64,000 nt of DNA from CAWJKP01 sp963843465 (GCA_963843465.1 CAWJKP010000007.1:248001-312000), one strand, 5' to 3'. Positions 1-9,556 are shown, counted from the first letter of the stretch. Notes: generated from the sequence alone by a model not told the origin. A program made the numbers and translations.

Positions 1-319
1 GGCCATCGCCGGGAATCCCGCCGAAGCTGATCCCATTGGACAGCACGCCGGAGGTGTAGGTGTCCAGGCCGTAGGCCCCGCGGATTTGCCCCGGCGTTAG
101 TCCGATGGGGACCAAGTAAGAGTCATCGGGGTTGCTGGAAGAATAGGGGGTCAGAATCGGTGTCACATGCACGGCCGCCGGAAGGCTTGCACTGAGCAAG
201 GCCCGCGTTTCCAGAGGCTCGATTGCCAGCGTGCGAGGCTTCAGCCATACCTGCGTCGGAGACTTTTTTGACCGCTTCCGACCAAACCGAGTGGTTGGCA
301 CAAAACGTGATGCTCTCAT
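1..319 (-). CDS. Exported S53 (sedolisin-like) peptidase, N-terminal part, runs off the left edge
   Basis: About 106 residues are visible, read leftwards from an ATG at 319. A basic N-terminus is followed near residue 39 by IEPLETRALLSA, the planctomycete LEPxxxRxLLSA motif found at the start of many large exported proteins. Next comes LVPIGLTPGQIRGAYGLD, which resembles the start of S53/kumamolisin-type peptidase domains (TPxQIRxAYG). The catalytic residues would lie beyond the window edge. It is divergent from the histidine kinase gene. The S53 call rests on one short motif, so another large secreted protein remains possible. Confidence 0.6.
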   Translation of the reverse strand, partial: MRASRFVPTTRFGRKRSKKSPTQVWLKPRTLAIEPLETRALLSASLPAAVHVTPILTPYSSSNPDDSYLVPIGLTPGQIRGAYGLDTYTSGVLSNGISFGGIPGDG

Positions 320-736
320 GACGACACCTGGGCTGAGTCGCCCGTGATGGGACGACGGGGGAGTTGCAGATACACCGCCGGGTGTGCAGACTTACAGCGT
401 AACATGAACTTGCTGACTTTACCAGCTTTGAGCCTGAGCCACTCGAAGAGGCTAGGCAGAAACCACCTATTATGGCATCCTCGCGTCGAGCACCAGCCAG
501 TCCGACAGGAGGGTGTCAGGGCCGCGCTCCTTGGCTTTCTTGTTGAGTCCCCTATTGACCAGGTACCGAGTGCCACCGCCGGTGGCCGGACCCAGCCAAA
601 GCGCGGAAAGCCCAACCGTTTGAGGCGGGGTCATTTTCGTAGAGGTACAATAAGCGCAGTGCGAGCCGCGCCGGCGATCTGTACAGGCGGGCGGTTTGTC
701 CCAAGGCCCAAGCCGGCGGTCCCTCCGAGGTTCTCC
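320..736. other. Divergent intergenic region upstream of the sensor kinase
   Basis: This 417-base gap separates the exported peptidase from the histidine kinase. The kinase frame stays open upstream to 344, but that stretch does not look like protein and the first convincing start is at 737. A -10-like TACAAT is at 646-651 with TTGAGG at 620-625, but a 20-base spacing makes this a weak promoter. A 10-mer shared with the efflux promoter region is at 679-688. Confidence 0.5.
679..688. promoter_or_regulatory. Candidate activator site, copy 1 (CTGTACAGGC)
   Basis: CTGTACAG is a perfect 8-base palindrome and is extended to the identical 10-mer CTGTACAGGC at 3789-3798. This copy is 49 bases before the kinase start, the other about 165 bases before the sigma-54 promoter of the efflux genes. 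Those positions suit a binding site for the NtrC-type regulator encoded between them. This is inference from position and identity. Confidence 0.35.
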
Positions 737-2290
737 ATGAGCGCCAAGCTGACCATCCGTATGGCTGCCCCAAGTATCGTCATCAGCCTGCTGCTGTTGA
801 CCTTGGGCATCCTCGGGGGGTGGTACTTGCTGTGGGCCCAGAAGAGCACCTCGGCCAAGGTGGCTGTCGACGTATTCAGCATCCGCGCCGTCGAGGAGCT
901 GGTCTTCAGCCTCTACGAGCTGCGCTCCGAGCTGACCCAATCGTTCACCGCCGGCGACCGGGTTGCACTTGCATCGATCCCCGTCCGATGCCGGAAAACG
1001 GAGGAGTGGCTGCGGGAGGTCGAAAGGCTGATGGACGATCAGCAGGAAATCGAGTTGGCCAGACACGTCCGGGAGGGGTTTGATCGGTTCGGCAAGGAGG
1101 TCCATGAGCTGGCGCCCGCCGATTTGCAGGTTAGAGACTCCCCGAAGCGATCGCAGGCCGAACAATTCCTGCGGGAAACGTTGGACCCGGCGAAGGACTT
1201 GCTGAAATGGGAAGAGGGGCTCGTGTTGCAAAGCGAAAAACACAACGAGGCCATGGCGAGTCTGGTGGCCAAGGTGCTGCTGCTGCTGGGCGTCTGCGGC
1301 TCGACCGCGGGCCTGGTGGCCGGATTCGGCATCGCCCGCAGCGTGAGCCGCTCGATCGTCGAGCTCTACGTGCCGATCCGCGCCGCCAGCGGCAAGCTCA
1401 AGGAAGTGATCGGGCCGATCGATCTGGTTCCCTCGTCGGGAATCGAGAACCTGGATGCGATCTTGCGAGAGATGGCCGACCACATTGCCACCGTGGTCAA
1501 CCGCTTGCAGGAGAGCCAGTTGGAGGTGCTGCGGACGGAGCAACTGGCGGCCCTGGGGCAACTGGCCGGGGGTATGGCGCACGAACTGCGCAATCCGCTG
1601 ACGGCGATCAAGATCCTGATCGAATCGGCCATTCAACGGGGGCCGTCGTCGAGCCTGGGCTATCGCGACCTGGTGGTGATGCAGCGGGAGACGGCCCGGC
1701 TCGAACAGTCGGTGCAGACGTTCCTCGAGTACGCCCGGCCGCCGAAGCTGGACAAACACGCCGCCGACCTGCGGCGGACAATCCAAGAGACGCTGGACCT
1801 GATCGCAGCCCGGGCCAACCGGCAGCGGGTGGCGGTCAAGTCGGAGCTGCCGGCCGAAGCGCTTGGGATTGAGGCGGACCACGGCCAGCTTCGCCAGGTC
1901 TTCTTGAACCTGTTGTTCAACGCCCTCGACGTGCTGCCCCAAGGCGGCCGCGTGACGATCGCGGCCGGCGTTGCCAGCCCGTCCTTGCGGGTCCTCCCGG
2001 GGCCGCCGGGAGATGCGGGCGAGGATCGTGCAATGTCAGACGGCGCGGAATCTTGGATCGCGGTGACGATCGCCGACAATGGTCCGGGACTTGCCCCGGA
2101 GATCGCGGACCGCATTTTCCAGCCCTATGTCAGCAGCAAGGAGACCGGCCTCGGACTGGGGCTGGCCATTTGCCGCCGGATCGTTGAAGCGCATGGCGGG
2201 GAGATCGCCGCGGAGAACGGCCCGGCCGGAGGAGCCGTTTTCACCGTGCGGCTGCCCTGCGAAATGCCAGGAGTTCCCCATCGTGCGTAA
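737..2290 (+). CDS. Membrane-bound two-component sensor histidine kinase
   Basis: The 517-residue protein phosphorylates the response regulator that follows it. It has an N-terminal membrane segment (about residues 8-30), a periplasmic or linker region, a second hydrophobic segment near 180-200, an H box (GGMAHELRNPLTAIKI), an N box (FLNLLFNAL), a G1 box (IADNGPGL) and a G2 box (GLGLGLAICRRIVEAHGG). ATG 737 was chosen because upstream sequence in the frame lacks protein character while MSAKLTIRMAAPSIVI begins a normal membrane anchor. The stop overlaps the next start by eight bases, so the pair is translationally coupled. The family resembles NtrB/ZraS-type kinases. The signal is unknown, but the downstream efflux genes suggest metal or envelope stress. 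Confidence 0.9.
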   Translation: MSAKLTIRMAAPSIVISLLLLTLGILGGWYLLWAQKSTSAKVAVDVFSIRAVEELVFSLYELRSELTQSFTAGDRVALASIPVRCRKTEEWLREVERLMDDQQEIELARHVREGFDRFGKEVHELAPADLQVRDSPKRSQAEQFLRETLDPAKDLLKWEEGLVLQSEKHNEAMASLVAKVLLLLGVCGSTAGLVAGFGIARSVSRSIVELYVPIRAASGKLKEVIGPIDLVPSSGIENLDAILREMADHIATVVNRLQESQLEVLRTEQLAALGQLAGGMAHELRNPLTAIKILIESAIQRGPSSSLGYRDLVVMQRETARLEQSVQTFLEYARPPKLDKHAADLRRTIQETLDLIAARANRQRVAVKSELPAEALGIEADHGQLRQVFLNLLFNALDVLPQGGRVTIAAGVASPSLRVLPGPPGDAGEDRAMSDGAESWIAVTIADNGPGLAPEIADRIFQPYVSSKETGLGLGLAICRRIVEAHGGEIAAENGPAGGAVFTVRLPCEMPGVPHRA

Positions 2291-3739
2291 ACTGCTGATC
2301 ATCGACGATGAGCCGAGCGTCTGCTATTCGCTGGAGCAGGGGTTGGGGGCCGAAGGTCTGGCCATCAGCACGGTCCAGACCGCCGGAGAAGGCCTCGAGC
2401 GTATCCGCCGCGACTCGCCCGACGCCGTGCTCCTCGACTTGCGGCTGCCGGACATGTCGGGCCTGGAGGCCTGCACGCTCATCCGCCAGATCGACGCCCG
2501 GCTTCCGGTGATCGTGATCACGGCCCATGGAACGATGGAAACGGCCGTCGAGGCGATGAAACTGGGGGCCTTCGAGTATCTGCTAAAGCCGCTCGCCCTG
2601 CGCCAGCTCCGCGACGTAGTCGCCCGGGCGATCCAGGCCAGCCAGATGAGCCACCTGCCGGCGATGGTCGACCCGACCGAGGGGCCGGCGGTGGAGGGTG
2701 AGCACCTGGTGGGCCGCTCGCTGCCGATGCAAGAGCTTTACAAATCGATCGGCCGCATCGCGCCCCAGGACGTGACCGTGCTGATCTTCGGCCCCAGCGG
2801 CTCTGGCAAAGAGCTCGTCGCCCGAGCCATCTACCAGCACAGCCGCCGCAGCCAAGGGCCCTTCGTGGCCATCAACTGCGCCGCGATTCCCGAGCCGCTC
2901 TTGGAAAGCGAGCTCTTCGGCCACGAGCAAGGCGCCTTCACCGGCGCGGATCGCCGCCGCATCGGCAAGTTCGAGCAGGCCGACGGCGGCACGATCCTGA
3001 TGGACGAGATTGGCGACATGTCGCTGTCAACGCAGGCCAAACTCCTGCGGCTGCTGCAGGAACAGCGGTTCGAGCGGTTGGGGGGAAACAGCACGATCCA
3101 GACCAACGTGCGGCTGATCGCGGCCACCAACCAGGACTTGGAGTCGCTGGTCGCCGGCGGCCGCTTCCGCGAGGACCTCTTGTACCGCTTGAAAGTGCTG
3201 ACGATCCGCGTCCCGCCGCTTGCCGAGCGGTTGGACGATCTGGGGCTGTTGGTTGAGCATTTCCTGGGCCTGATGAATCGCGAGCTGGACCGTCGCGTGC
3301 AGGGGGTGGCCCCGGATGTCCTACCCCTGCTCCAGCGACACCCGTGGCGGGGGAACGTGCGGGAACTGCAAAGCACGATCAAGTATGCCTTGATCCATTG
3401 CTCGGGCGACGTGCTCACCGCCGACTGCCTCCCGGCCGACCTGCGGGAGCCGTCCCCGCGCCGACCGCCAAGCCGCTGCCGGAAGCGGCGGAGGAGGCCG
3501 CGGTGGCCGAGTTCATCCGCCGCCTTCTGGCCCAGGGGAACACGGATCTTTACGACACGGTCCGCTCGTTCGTCGACCGGATCGTCCTGCCCGAAGTCCT
3601 CCAGCACGTCCAGGGCAGCCAGGTCGAGGCCGCGAGGATCCTCGGCATCTCACGAACGACGCTCCGCGCCCGGCTCCGTGAGCTGGGGTTGGTGGTGGAG
3701 AAGCAGGTCAGTGCGGAGTCCGGGGAGGATGCGGGTTGA
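2283..3739 (+). CDS. NtrC-family sigma-54-dependent response regulator (apparent frameshift near 3440-3480)
   Basis: The protein starts at GTG 2283, overlapping the kinase gene. Order: receiver domain with IDDE and the phosphoacceptor in LLDLRLPD; AAA+ domain with Walker A GPSGSGKE, the sigma-54 contact loop GAFTGA, Walker B GGTILMDEIGD, sensor I AATNQD and arginine finger FREDLLYRL; then a Fis-type helix-turn-helix (VEAARILGISRTTLRARL). The helix-turn-helix is in a different frame from the AAA+ domain. One missing base between 3440 and 3480 would restore a single protein of about 485 residues, ending at TGA 3737-3739. The intact C-terminal frame points to a sequence indel or a very recent mutation. 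It very likely activates the sigma-54 promoter at 3961-3976. Confidence 0.85.
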
Positions 3740-3788
3740 CTAATTCACACGGCTGATGAAGCCGGAAACTGGCCGTACTGTCCAACTT

Positions 3789-3798
3789 CTGTACAGGC
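3789..3798. promoter_or_regulatory. Candidate activator site, copy 2 (CTGTACAGGC)
   Basis: This is the same 10-mer as at 679-688. It lies about 165 bases before the -24 element of the sigma-54 promoter, a usual distance for an upstream activating sequence bound by an NtrC-type protein. Confidence 0.35.
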
Positions 3799-3960
3799 TA
3801 CCCTTGAACCCCTCTCTGGGATTCCATCATTTCCGGGCTGCCGGTTGGTCGCATCCGACCAGCGTGGCCGAAGCGGTTTTCTTTGGCAGTGAGGCAACTT
3901 GCGTCGATGCGGCGCGATCATTGCCACCTGCCTACTCCGGCTGCTCGCTGGCACCCACTT

Positions 3961-3976
3961 TGGCACAAGGCTTGCT
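3961..3976 (+). promoter_or_regulatory. Sigma-54 (RpoN) promoter, -24/-12 type
   Basis: The sequence TGGCACAAGGCTTGCT matches the sigma-54 consensus TGGCACN5TTGCW, with the -24 GG at 3962-3963 and the -12 GC at 3974-3975, correctly spaced. It lies between the gene for an NtrC-type activator carrying GAFTGA and the efflux operon, so the most likely transcript is adaptor plus RND pump. The rest of 3740-4096 shows no gene. Confidence 0.8.
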
Positions 3977-4096
3977 CAGCCATCAGTACTAATGGCGAAG
4001 GACTCCCGCGAAGAACCCTGATGGGCTGTCTCGGAAGATCCTGATGAACCCGTTATTAGGCGGGTATTGATACCTGTGGAAAGACTGGTTGAGTCG

Positions 4097-5551
4097 ATGG
4101 GACTTGCTTGCGTGATTCCTGTCCTCGTAGGCCGGCGACGCGGCCGAGCTGTCATCACCCGGCGTTGCGGTCGGGTGAGGCGCGGTTTGTTATTGGCCGT
4201 CGCGGCGGCGGCGCTGACGCTCGCGGGTGGCATCTATACCGTGCGGGCATGGTCTACCGAGGGACAAAGCGACCTTCGTTCGCAAGCCGGCCAGACCGAG
4301 CAAAAGGTGGAGTTGGTCGGCAGCGCGCCGGATATGATCTTCCTTCCCGAGAATATCGTGAAGATGCTGGGGGTTTCGCTGGTCGAGGCCCGCTCCGCGG
4401 GAGAGCCGCGGCTGCTGGAGATGCAGGGATCGCTGGCGCTGGATACCAACAAGCTGGTCCGCGTCCACTCCCGCTTTGCCGGCGAGGTGATCGAGATCGC
4501 GACCGTGGCCGACGACGAGGCGCCCCACGCCAAAGGGCAGCAAGGCCGGCGTCCGCTCTGCTTCGGCGACCGGGTCAAAAAGGATCAGCTCATGGCGGTG
4601 GTCTGGAGCAAGGACCTGGGCGAGAAGAAGAGCGAGCTGATCGACGGTCTCTCGCAACTTCGCGTTGACCAGCAAACGCTCGAGCGCTTGTCCAAGGCGT
4701 ATGCCCAAGGGGCGATCCCCGAGCGGACGATGCACGACATGGAGCGGAACGTCGAAGCCGACCAGATTGCCGTTTCCCGGGCGGAGCGGACGCTGGAGGC
4801 CTGGCGGTTGCCCGAGGCCGAGATCCAGGCGGTCCGGGACGAGGCGCAGGCGGTTCACGAGCGTCACGGCAAACGGGACTCGTTGAAGGAGAAGGACTGG
4901 GCCCGCGTCGAGGTTCGTGCGCCGTTCGACGGCGTGGTGGTGGAGAAGAATCTGGCGGTGGGCGACATCATCGACACCACCAACGATCTGTTCAAGGTGG
5001 CCTCGCTCGGGCAGATGATCGTCTGGGCCAACGCCCGCGAGGAAGATCTCCCCGCGCTCTTGGACCTGCCGCCGGATCAGCGGACCTGGAGCGTGCGGAT
5101 CAACGCGGAGCCGGGTACTCCGCCGCTGGCCGGCCGGATGGACCGGATCGGCTACATCAGCGATCCCACGCAGCACACGGTGATGGTCATGGGGCACATC
5201 GACAACCCGCGCGAGCGTTATCGGGCGGGGCAGTTCATCACCGCCACGGTGCGGCTGCCGCCCGCTTCCGGGGAGGTCGTGGTGCCGGCCGCCGCGCTGG
5301 TGGAGGACGGCCAGGAGAGCGTGCTCTTCGTCGAGACCGACCCGCAGCAGTCGCACTACCGCTTGCGTCACGTGGCCGTGGTCCGCCGGATGCCGAAGGA
5401 GGTGTACGTCCGCGCGGAAGTCACGCCGGAGCAGTCCGCACGGGGCTTGCAGCCGGTGCGTCCCGGCGAGCGGGTCGTGGCCGGCTCGGCAATCCAGTTG
5501 AGAGCGGCTCTGGACGATCTGCTGGCGGCCGCCAAGACACGGAAGCCATAG
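4097..5551 (+). CDS. RND efflux periplasmic adaptor subunit (CusB/CzcB-like membrane fusion protein)
   Basis: The adaptor links an inner-membrane RND pump to an outer-membrane channel. After a basic N-terminus comes one membrane anchor (LLLAVAAAALTLAGGIY). A lipoyl/barrel-sandwich half follows (VHSRFAGEVIEIA), then an alpha-hairpin rich in Glu, Arg and Gln (about residues 185-260), the returning lipoyl half (VEVRAPFDGVVVEKNLAVGDII) and beta-barrel and membrane-proximal domains. ATG 4097 is preferred over an in-frame TTG at 4067, though neither has a strong ribosome site. A palindromic repeat and 130 bases separate it from the pump. No outer-membrane factor gene is in the window. Confidence 0.85.
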   Translation: MGLACVIPVLVGRRRGRAVITRRCGRVRRGLLLAVAAAALTLAGGIYTVRAWSTEGQSDLRSQAGQTEQKVELVGSAPDMIFLPENIVKMLGVSLVEARSAGEPRLLEMQGSLALDTNKLVRVHSRFAGEVIEIATVADDEAPHAKGQQGRRPLCFGDRVKKDQLMAVVWSKDLGEKKSELIDGLSQLRVDQQTLERLSKAYAQGAIPERTMHDMERNVEADQIAVSRAERTLEAWRLPEAEIQAVRDEAQAVHERHGKRDSLKEKDWARVEVRAPFDGVVVEKNLAVGDIIDTTNDLFKVASLGQMIVWANAREEDLPALLDLPPDQRTWSVRINAEPGTPPLAGRMDRIGYISDPTQHTVMVMGHIDNPRERYRAGQFITATVRLPPASGEVVVPAAALVEDGQESVLFVETDPQQSHYRLRHVAVVRRMPKEVYVRAEVTPEQSARGLQPVRPGERVVAGSAIQLRAALDDLLAAAKTRKP

Positions 5552-5562
5552 CACGGTCCGCT

Positions 5563-5623
5563 CCGTAGGACGGATTGCTAATCCGTCCGTGATTTCTGGA
5601 CGGATTAGCAATCCGTCCTACGG
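5563..5623. repeat. Perfect 26-base inverted repeat between adaptor and pump genes
   Basis: Arms at 5563-5588 and 5598-5623 are perfect reverse complements around a 9-base loop. No T run follows, so it looks like an interspersed palindromic repeat rather than a classical terminator, although it could attenuate or stabilise the mRNA. Confidence 0.85.
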
Positions 5624-5681
5624 CAAGTCCGGAAGTTGTTCTTCGGCCGATCCTTAGCAAGGCATCTCTGAGGTTTGCATC

Positions 5682-8600
5682 TTGGTTCGTAAGATCATCG
5701 CCTGGGCGGTTCACCAGCCGCTCGTCGTGCTGTTGCTCGTTGTCGCGCTGGCCATCGGCGGCGGCTACGCCTTTCTCCATATCAACGTGGAAGCCTACCC
5801 GGACCCCGCCCCGCCGACGATCGAGGTCATCGCACAGAACCCGGGCGCTTCGGGCGAGGAGATGGAGCGCCTGGTGACGATCCCCCTGGAGGTGACGCTG
5901 GCGGGGATGCCCGGGCTGCAAAGCCTCCGCAGCAAGTCGCTCTTCGGGCTGTCGAGCCTGTTCATCCAGTTTCATTACGGTGTCGATTACTGGGCAGCGC
6001 GGCAGGAGGTGATCAATCGCTTGCAGTTCACCCAGCCGCTGCCTCCCGGCGTGCAGCCGCAGATTTCTCCGGAAAGTCCCATCGGCGAGATTTACCGCTA
6101 TTCCCTCTGGAATAAGGACCGGCAGGGGCGCGACATCTACACGCTCAACGACCTCAAGGCGCTGCAGGATTGGACGCTGGAGCGCGAGTTCCGCCGCCTG
6201 TCGGGAATCGCCAACGTCACCAGTTTCGGCGGCACGGTGAAACGCTACGAGATCCATCCCGACCCCGCGCGGCTGAGCCGCTACGGGATCACGCTGCCAG
6301 CGCTGCAAAGCGCGGTGGCCAACAGCAACGCCAACGTGGGCGGCGACTACCTTTTCCAGGGCCCCACGGTGGAAAACGTGCGGAGCATCGGCCTGATCGG
6401 CGGCGGGCTGGACCCCATGCAGTCCAAAGAGCTGTTCCGGCTGAAAGACCCGCACGCGGCGGCCGGTTTTCTCCGCTCGGAGGAGAATCGGCGGCTGCAA
6501 GAGATCCGCGACCTGGTGATCACGTCGATCAACAACCACCCGATCAAGGTGGACAACGTCGTCGAGGGCGGCCCGCTGGTGCGCCCGGAAGAGATCGGCC
6601 GGGAGGGCGTCGTGGTCGGCCATCAGACGCGGCTGGGCAAGGTCGGCGTCTGCCGGCCGAAGAAGGACGCCCACGGCAAAGATCTTCGCGATGCCCGGGG
6701 CAACGTCCAATGGCTCGATGAAGACGACAAGGTGCAGTGCATCGTGCTCATGCGCCAGCACGAGCAGTCGCTGCCCGCGCTGGCCGACGTCAAGAGGACG
6801 GTCCGCCAGATCAACGAGCATCCCGGCCGGCTCTTGCCGGGCGTGCGGATCGAGACCTATTACGACCGCACCGACCTGATCCACGTCACCACGGAAACGG
6901 TCCGGGAGAACCTGCTCCTGGGGATGCTCCTGGTGACCTGCGTGCTGCTGATGTTCCTCAGCAACGTGCGGACGGCGCTGATCGTGGCGATCAACATTCC
7001 CTTGGCCCTGTTGTTCGCTTTCGCCGCGCTGTACCTGCGAGGCCAGTCGGCGAACCTGTTGTCGATCGGCGCCGTGGATTTCGGCATTATCGTGGATTCG
7101 ACGGTGATCGTGGTGGAGAACATCTACCGGCACGTCGCCTCGGGGGTCGGCGCCGGGATGCCGCTGCGGGAGCGGATCCTCAGCTCGGTCCGTGAGATCG
7201 ACCGCGCGCTGCTCTTCTCCACCGCGATCATGGTCTGCGCCTTCATCCCGCTGTTCGCCATGACCGGGCCGGAGGGGCAGCTCTTCGGTCCCATGGCCGA
7301 GACCTACGCTTTCGCCCTGGCCGGCGGGCTGCTCCTGGCGATGCTGCTCTCGCCCGTGCTGTGCCTCTTCTTCTTCCGCCGCTTCCGCCCAGTGCGCGAC
7401 AACTTCCTGGTTCGCTGGCTGAAGACCAGCTACCTGAGGCAACTGCGGGTCTGCCTCAACTACCGCTGGGCCACCTTGGCGGTGATGGTTTCGCTCCTGG
7501 TGGCGACCGCCTGCCTGGCGCCCTGCATCGGCCGCGAGTTCATGCCCGAGCTGGAAGAGGGCAACTTGTGGATCCGCGGCGATTTCCCCGTGAACATCTC
7601 CCTGGACGAGACTTCAGCCAAAGTGCGGACCGCCCGCGCGATCATGAAGACGTATCCCGAGGTGGACACCATCGTCACCCAGTTGGGCCGCCCGGACGAC
7701 GGCACCGATGAGTCGGGCTTCTTCAACGTCGAGTTCTTCGTCAACGTCAAACCGCAAAAGGACTGGCCGGCGGTCAAGCCTCGCACGGGCCTGGCGAGGA
7801 TCTTCGGCCCCCGGCGGCCCCGCGACAAGGCGGAGCTGGTCGAGGAGATGGACGCGAAACTGTCCCAGGTGCTGATCGGCGTGGACTGGAACTTCTCGCA
7901 GAACATCCGCGACAACGTCATGGAATCGCTCTCGGGGATCAAGGGTGACAACTCCGTGAAGATCGTCGGCCCCGATCTCGACGAGCTGGAGCGGCTGGCC
8001 GAGAAGACCAAGTCGGTGCTCGACGGCATCCCCGGCATCGAGGACGCGGGGATCGTCCACATCAAGGGGCAGCCCAACCTGGAGCTGCCCGTGGACCGGC
8101 GGAAGTGCCAGCGGTGGGGCGTGAGCGTCAACGACGTGCAAAGCGTGGTGCAGGCTGCGGTGGGCGGCAAGGCCCTAAGCCAGATGATCGAGGGCGAGAA
8201 GAGCTTCGACATCAGCCTCCGCTGGCCCGCCGCCCTCCGCAACAGCGCCGAGGCGATCCTCAACATCCCCGTGGAGATCACCAACAACCAGACGACCTCC
8301 GGCTACGTGCCCAGCACGGCGCAAACGCCCCAAACCGGCGCCAGCACCGGCGTTTCCACCGTGGGGACCAGCGTGGTCATGCCCTCCAAGACGGGCAGCC
8401 AGTTCGGCGGCACCTACAACGACACCAGCAGCGTCCCCCGCCGCCGCCTGGGCGACCTGGTCACTCCGCTGGACGAGGAGGGGAAGCCGGATACTCACGG
8501 CGATTTCGTCCGCTCCGGCGCCTCCACCATCTACCGCGAGGACGGGCACCGGCTGATCGCCGTGAAGTTCAGCGTCCGCGGCCGCGGCCACGACCTGGCC

Positions 8601-9266
8601 GGCGCCGTGGCCCAGGCCCGCGCCGAGACCGCGGGGCTGTTCCCTCCCAACTCGCCCTACCACACGATCTGGAGCGGTGAGTTCGAGGAGATGGAACAAG
8701 CCGAAGGGCGCCTGATGTTCATCATTCCGGTGTCCCTGGGACTGATCCTGATCCTCTTGTATATCGCCTTCCGCTCGCTGCTGGATGCGTTGGCCGTGTT
8801 GTCCAACGTCATCGCGCTGTCGCTGGGAGGCATTTGGGCCCTCTGGCTGACGGGCACGCACTTCAGCATTTCCGCGGGCGTGGGATTCATCTCGTTGTTC
8901 GGCGTGGCCATCATGGACGGCCTGCTGTTGATCTCGTACTTCAACAACCATCGCCGCCAAGGGCTCTCCCTGCACGAGTCGATCCTGCAAGGGGCGGAGA
9001 AGCGGCTCAGACCGATGCTGATGACGGACCTCACCGCGATTCTCGGACTGCTGCCGGCGGCGGTGGCGCTGCGTCCCGCCTGGGGCGAGACGGGCGCCTT
9101 TCGCTGGGTCGAGCAGATCGGTTCCCAGACCCAGCGTCCGCTGGCGATCGTGGTCGTGGGCGGGATGATCACGACCCTGCTGCTGACCCGCTACCTGATG
9201 CCCGTGCTCTACAGCTTCTACGGTGATCGCGAGCCCGTGGAAGCCGGCGGGGGAATCGCACACTGA
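5682..9266 (+). CDS. RND efflux pump, heavy-metal-efflux (CzcA/CusA) type
   Basis: At 1194 residues this is longer than the usual 1030-1060 of the family. It starts at TTG 5682 with a first membrane helix near residues 12-28. The fourth-helix motif GAVDFGIIVDSTVIVVENIY carries the two acidic residues typical of heavy-metal RND pumps, as in CzcA, and GREFMPELEEG follows later. Twelve helices in two blocks of six are evident. Extra length comes partly from a Ser/Thr/Gly/Gln-rich insert at about residues 870-925 before RRRLGDLVTP. It exports substrate from periplasm or cytoplasm by proton exchange with the adaptor encoded upstream. The metal cannot be told from sequence. Confidence 0.9.
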   Translation: MVRKIIAWAVHQPLVVLLLVVALAIGGGYAFLHINVEAYPDPAPPTIEVIAQNPGASGEEMERLVTIPLEVTLAGMPGLQSLRSKSLFGLSSLFIQFHYGVDYWAARQEVINRLQFTQPLPPGVQPQISPESPIGEIYRYSLWNKDRQGRDIYTLNDLKALQDWTLEREFRRLSGIANVTSFGGTVKRYEIHPDPARLSRYGITLPALQSAVANSNANVGGDYLFQGPTVENVRSIGLIGGGLDPMQSKELFRLKDPHAAAGFLRSEENRRLQEIRDLVITSINNHPIKVDNVVEGGPLVRPEEIGREGVVVGHQTRLGKVGVCRPKKDAHGKDLRDARGNVQWLDEDDKVQCIVLMRQHEQSLPALADVKRTVRQINEHPGRLLPGVRIETYYDRTDLIHVTTETVRENLLLGMLLVTCVLLMFLSNVRTALIVAINIPLALLFAFAALYLRGQSANLLSIGAVDFGIIVDSTVIVVENIYRHVASGVGAGMPLRERILSSVREIDRALLFSTAIMVCAFIPLFAMTGPEGQLFGPMAETYAFALAGGLLLAMLLSPVLCLFFFRRFRPVRDNFLVRWLKTSYLRQLRVCLNYRWATLAVMVSLLVATACLAPCIGREFMPELEEGNLWIRGDFPVNISLDETSAKVRTARAIMKTYPEVDTIVTQLGRPDDGTDESGFFNVEFFVNVKPQKDWPAVKPRTGLARIFGPRRPRDKAELVEEMDAKLSQVLIGVDWNFSQNIRDNVMESLSGIKGDNSVKIVGPDLDELERLAEKTKSVLDGIPGIEDAGIVHIKGQPNLELPVDRRKCQRWGVSVNDVQSVVQAAVGGKALSQMIEGEKSFDISLRWPAALRNSAEAILNIPVEITNNQTTSGYVPSTAQTPQTGASTGVSTVGTSVVMPSKTGSQFGGTYNDTSSVPRRRLGDLVTPLDEEGKPDTHGDFVRSGASTIYREDGHRLIAVKFSVRGRGHDLAGAVAQARAETAGLFPPNSPYHTIWSGEFEEMEQAEGRLMFIIPVSLGLILILLYIAFRSLLDALAVLSNVIALSLGGIWALWLTGTHFSISAGVGFISLFGVAIMDGLLLISYFNNHRRQGLSLHESILQGAEKRLRPMLMTDLTAILGLLPAAVALRPAWGETGAFRWVEQIGSQTQRPLAIVVVGGMITTLLLTRYLMPVLYSFYGDREPVEAGGGIAH

Positions 9267-9337
9267 GCAACCGTTCATCTGGTTTCTGACATATTCCTTG
9301 ATGTTTATTCAGTTGACTCGAGTGGCGGGTAGTCCAC

Positions 9338-9556
9338 GTCGCGAAGCGACGATGCGAAGGTAGCCGTGGGTTTTAACCCACGGAACGTATGGCCCGCACC
9401 TTCCGTTCGTCGCGTAGCGACGATTGAAATGGCCGGTCTGCCCGTTGGCACGAGGCATCATTTCAACCGTCCCTACGCGACGGGGCAATATCAGGCGACC
9501 CGATTCGTGGGTTAAAACCCACGGCTACCATCATGGCGTCGCTACGCGACGACCTT
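9338..9556. repeat. Nested inverted-repeat element
   Basis: Three inverted-repeat pairs are nested. The best is the 24-base pair 9359-9382 / 9506-9529, which reads as a wild palindrome around TTTTAA. Outside it are GTCGCGAAGCGACGA-like arms, and inside it CGTCGCGTAGCGACGATTG pairs with a related arm ending near 9483. There is no reading frame. The nested arms suggest repeats inserted into repeats, or a small non-autonomous mobile element. The remainder of 9267-9553 shows nothing else. Confidence 0.75.

Noticed and set aside
344..736. Upstream extension of the kinase frame by 131 codons
   Set aside because: Basic, no hydrophobic or domain pattern; the natural start is the ATG before the membrane segment.
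470..1942. A 490-codon open frame on the minus strand opposite the histidine kinase
   Set aside because: Arg/His/Gln-rich with no domain. It is a high-GC antisense shadow of the kinase and neighbouring sequence.
5563..5623. Rho-independent terminator between adaptor and pump
   Set aside because: No T run follows the perfect hairpin, and both genes should be expressed together; classed as a repeat.
5421..7442. A 673-codon open frame on the minus strand opposite the efflux genes
   Set aside because: Composition is that of an antisense shadow; the plus strand has complete, motif-bearing adaptor and pump proteins.
9445..9458. TTGGCACGAGGCATC as a second sigma-54 promoter
   Set aside because: The -12 element lacks TTGC, and it lies within a nested palindrome.
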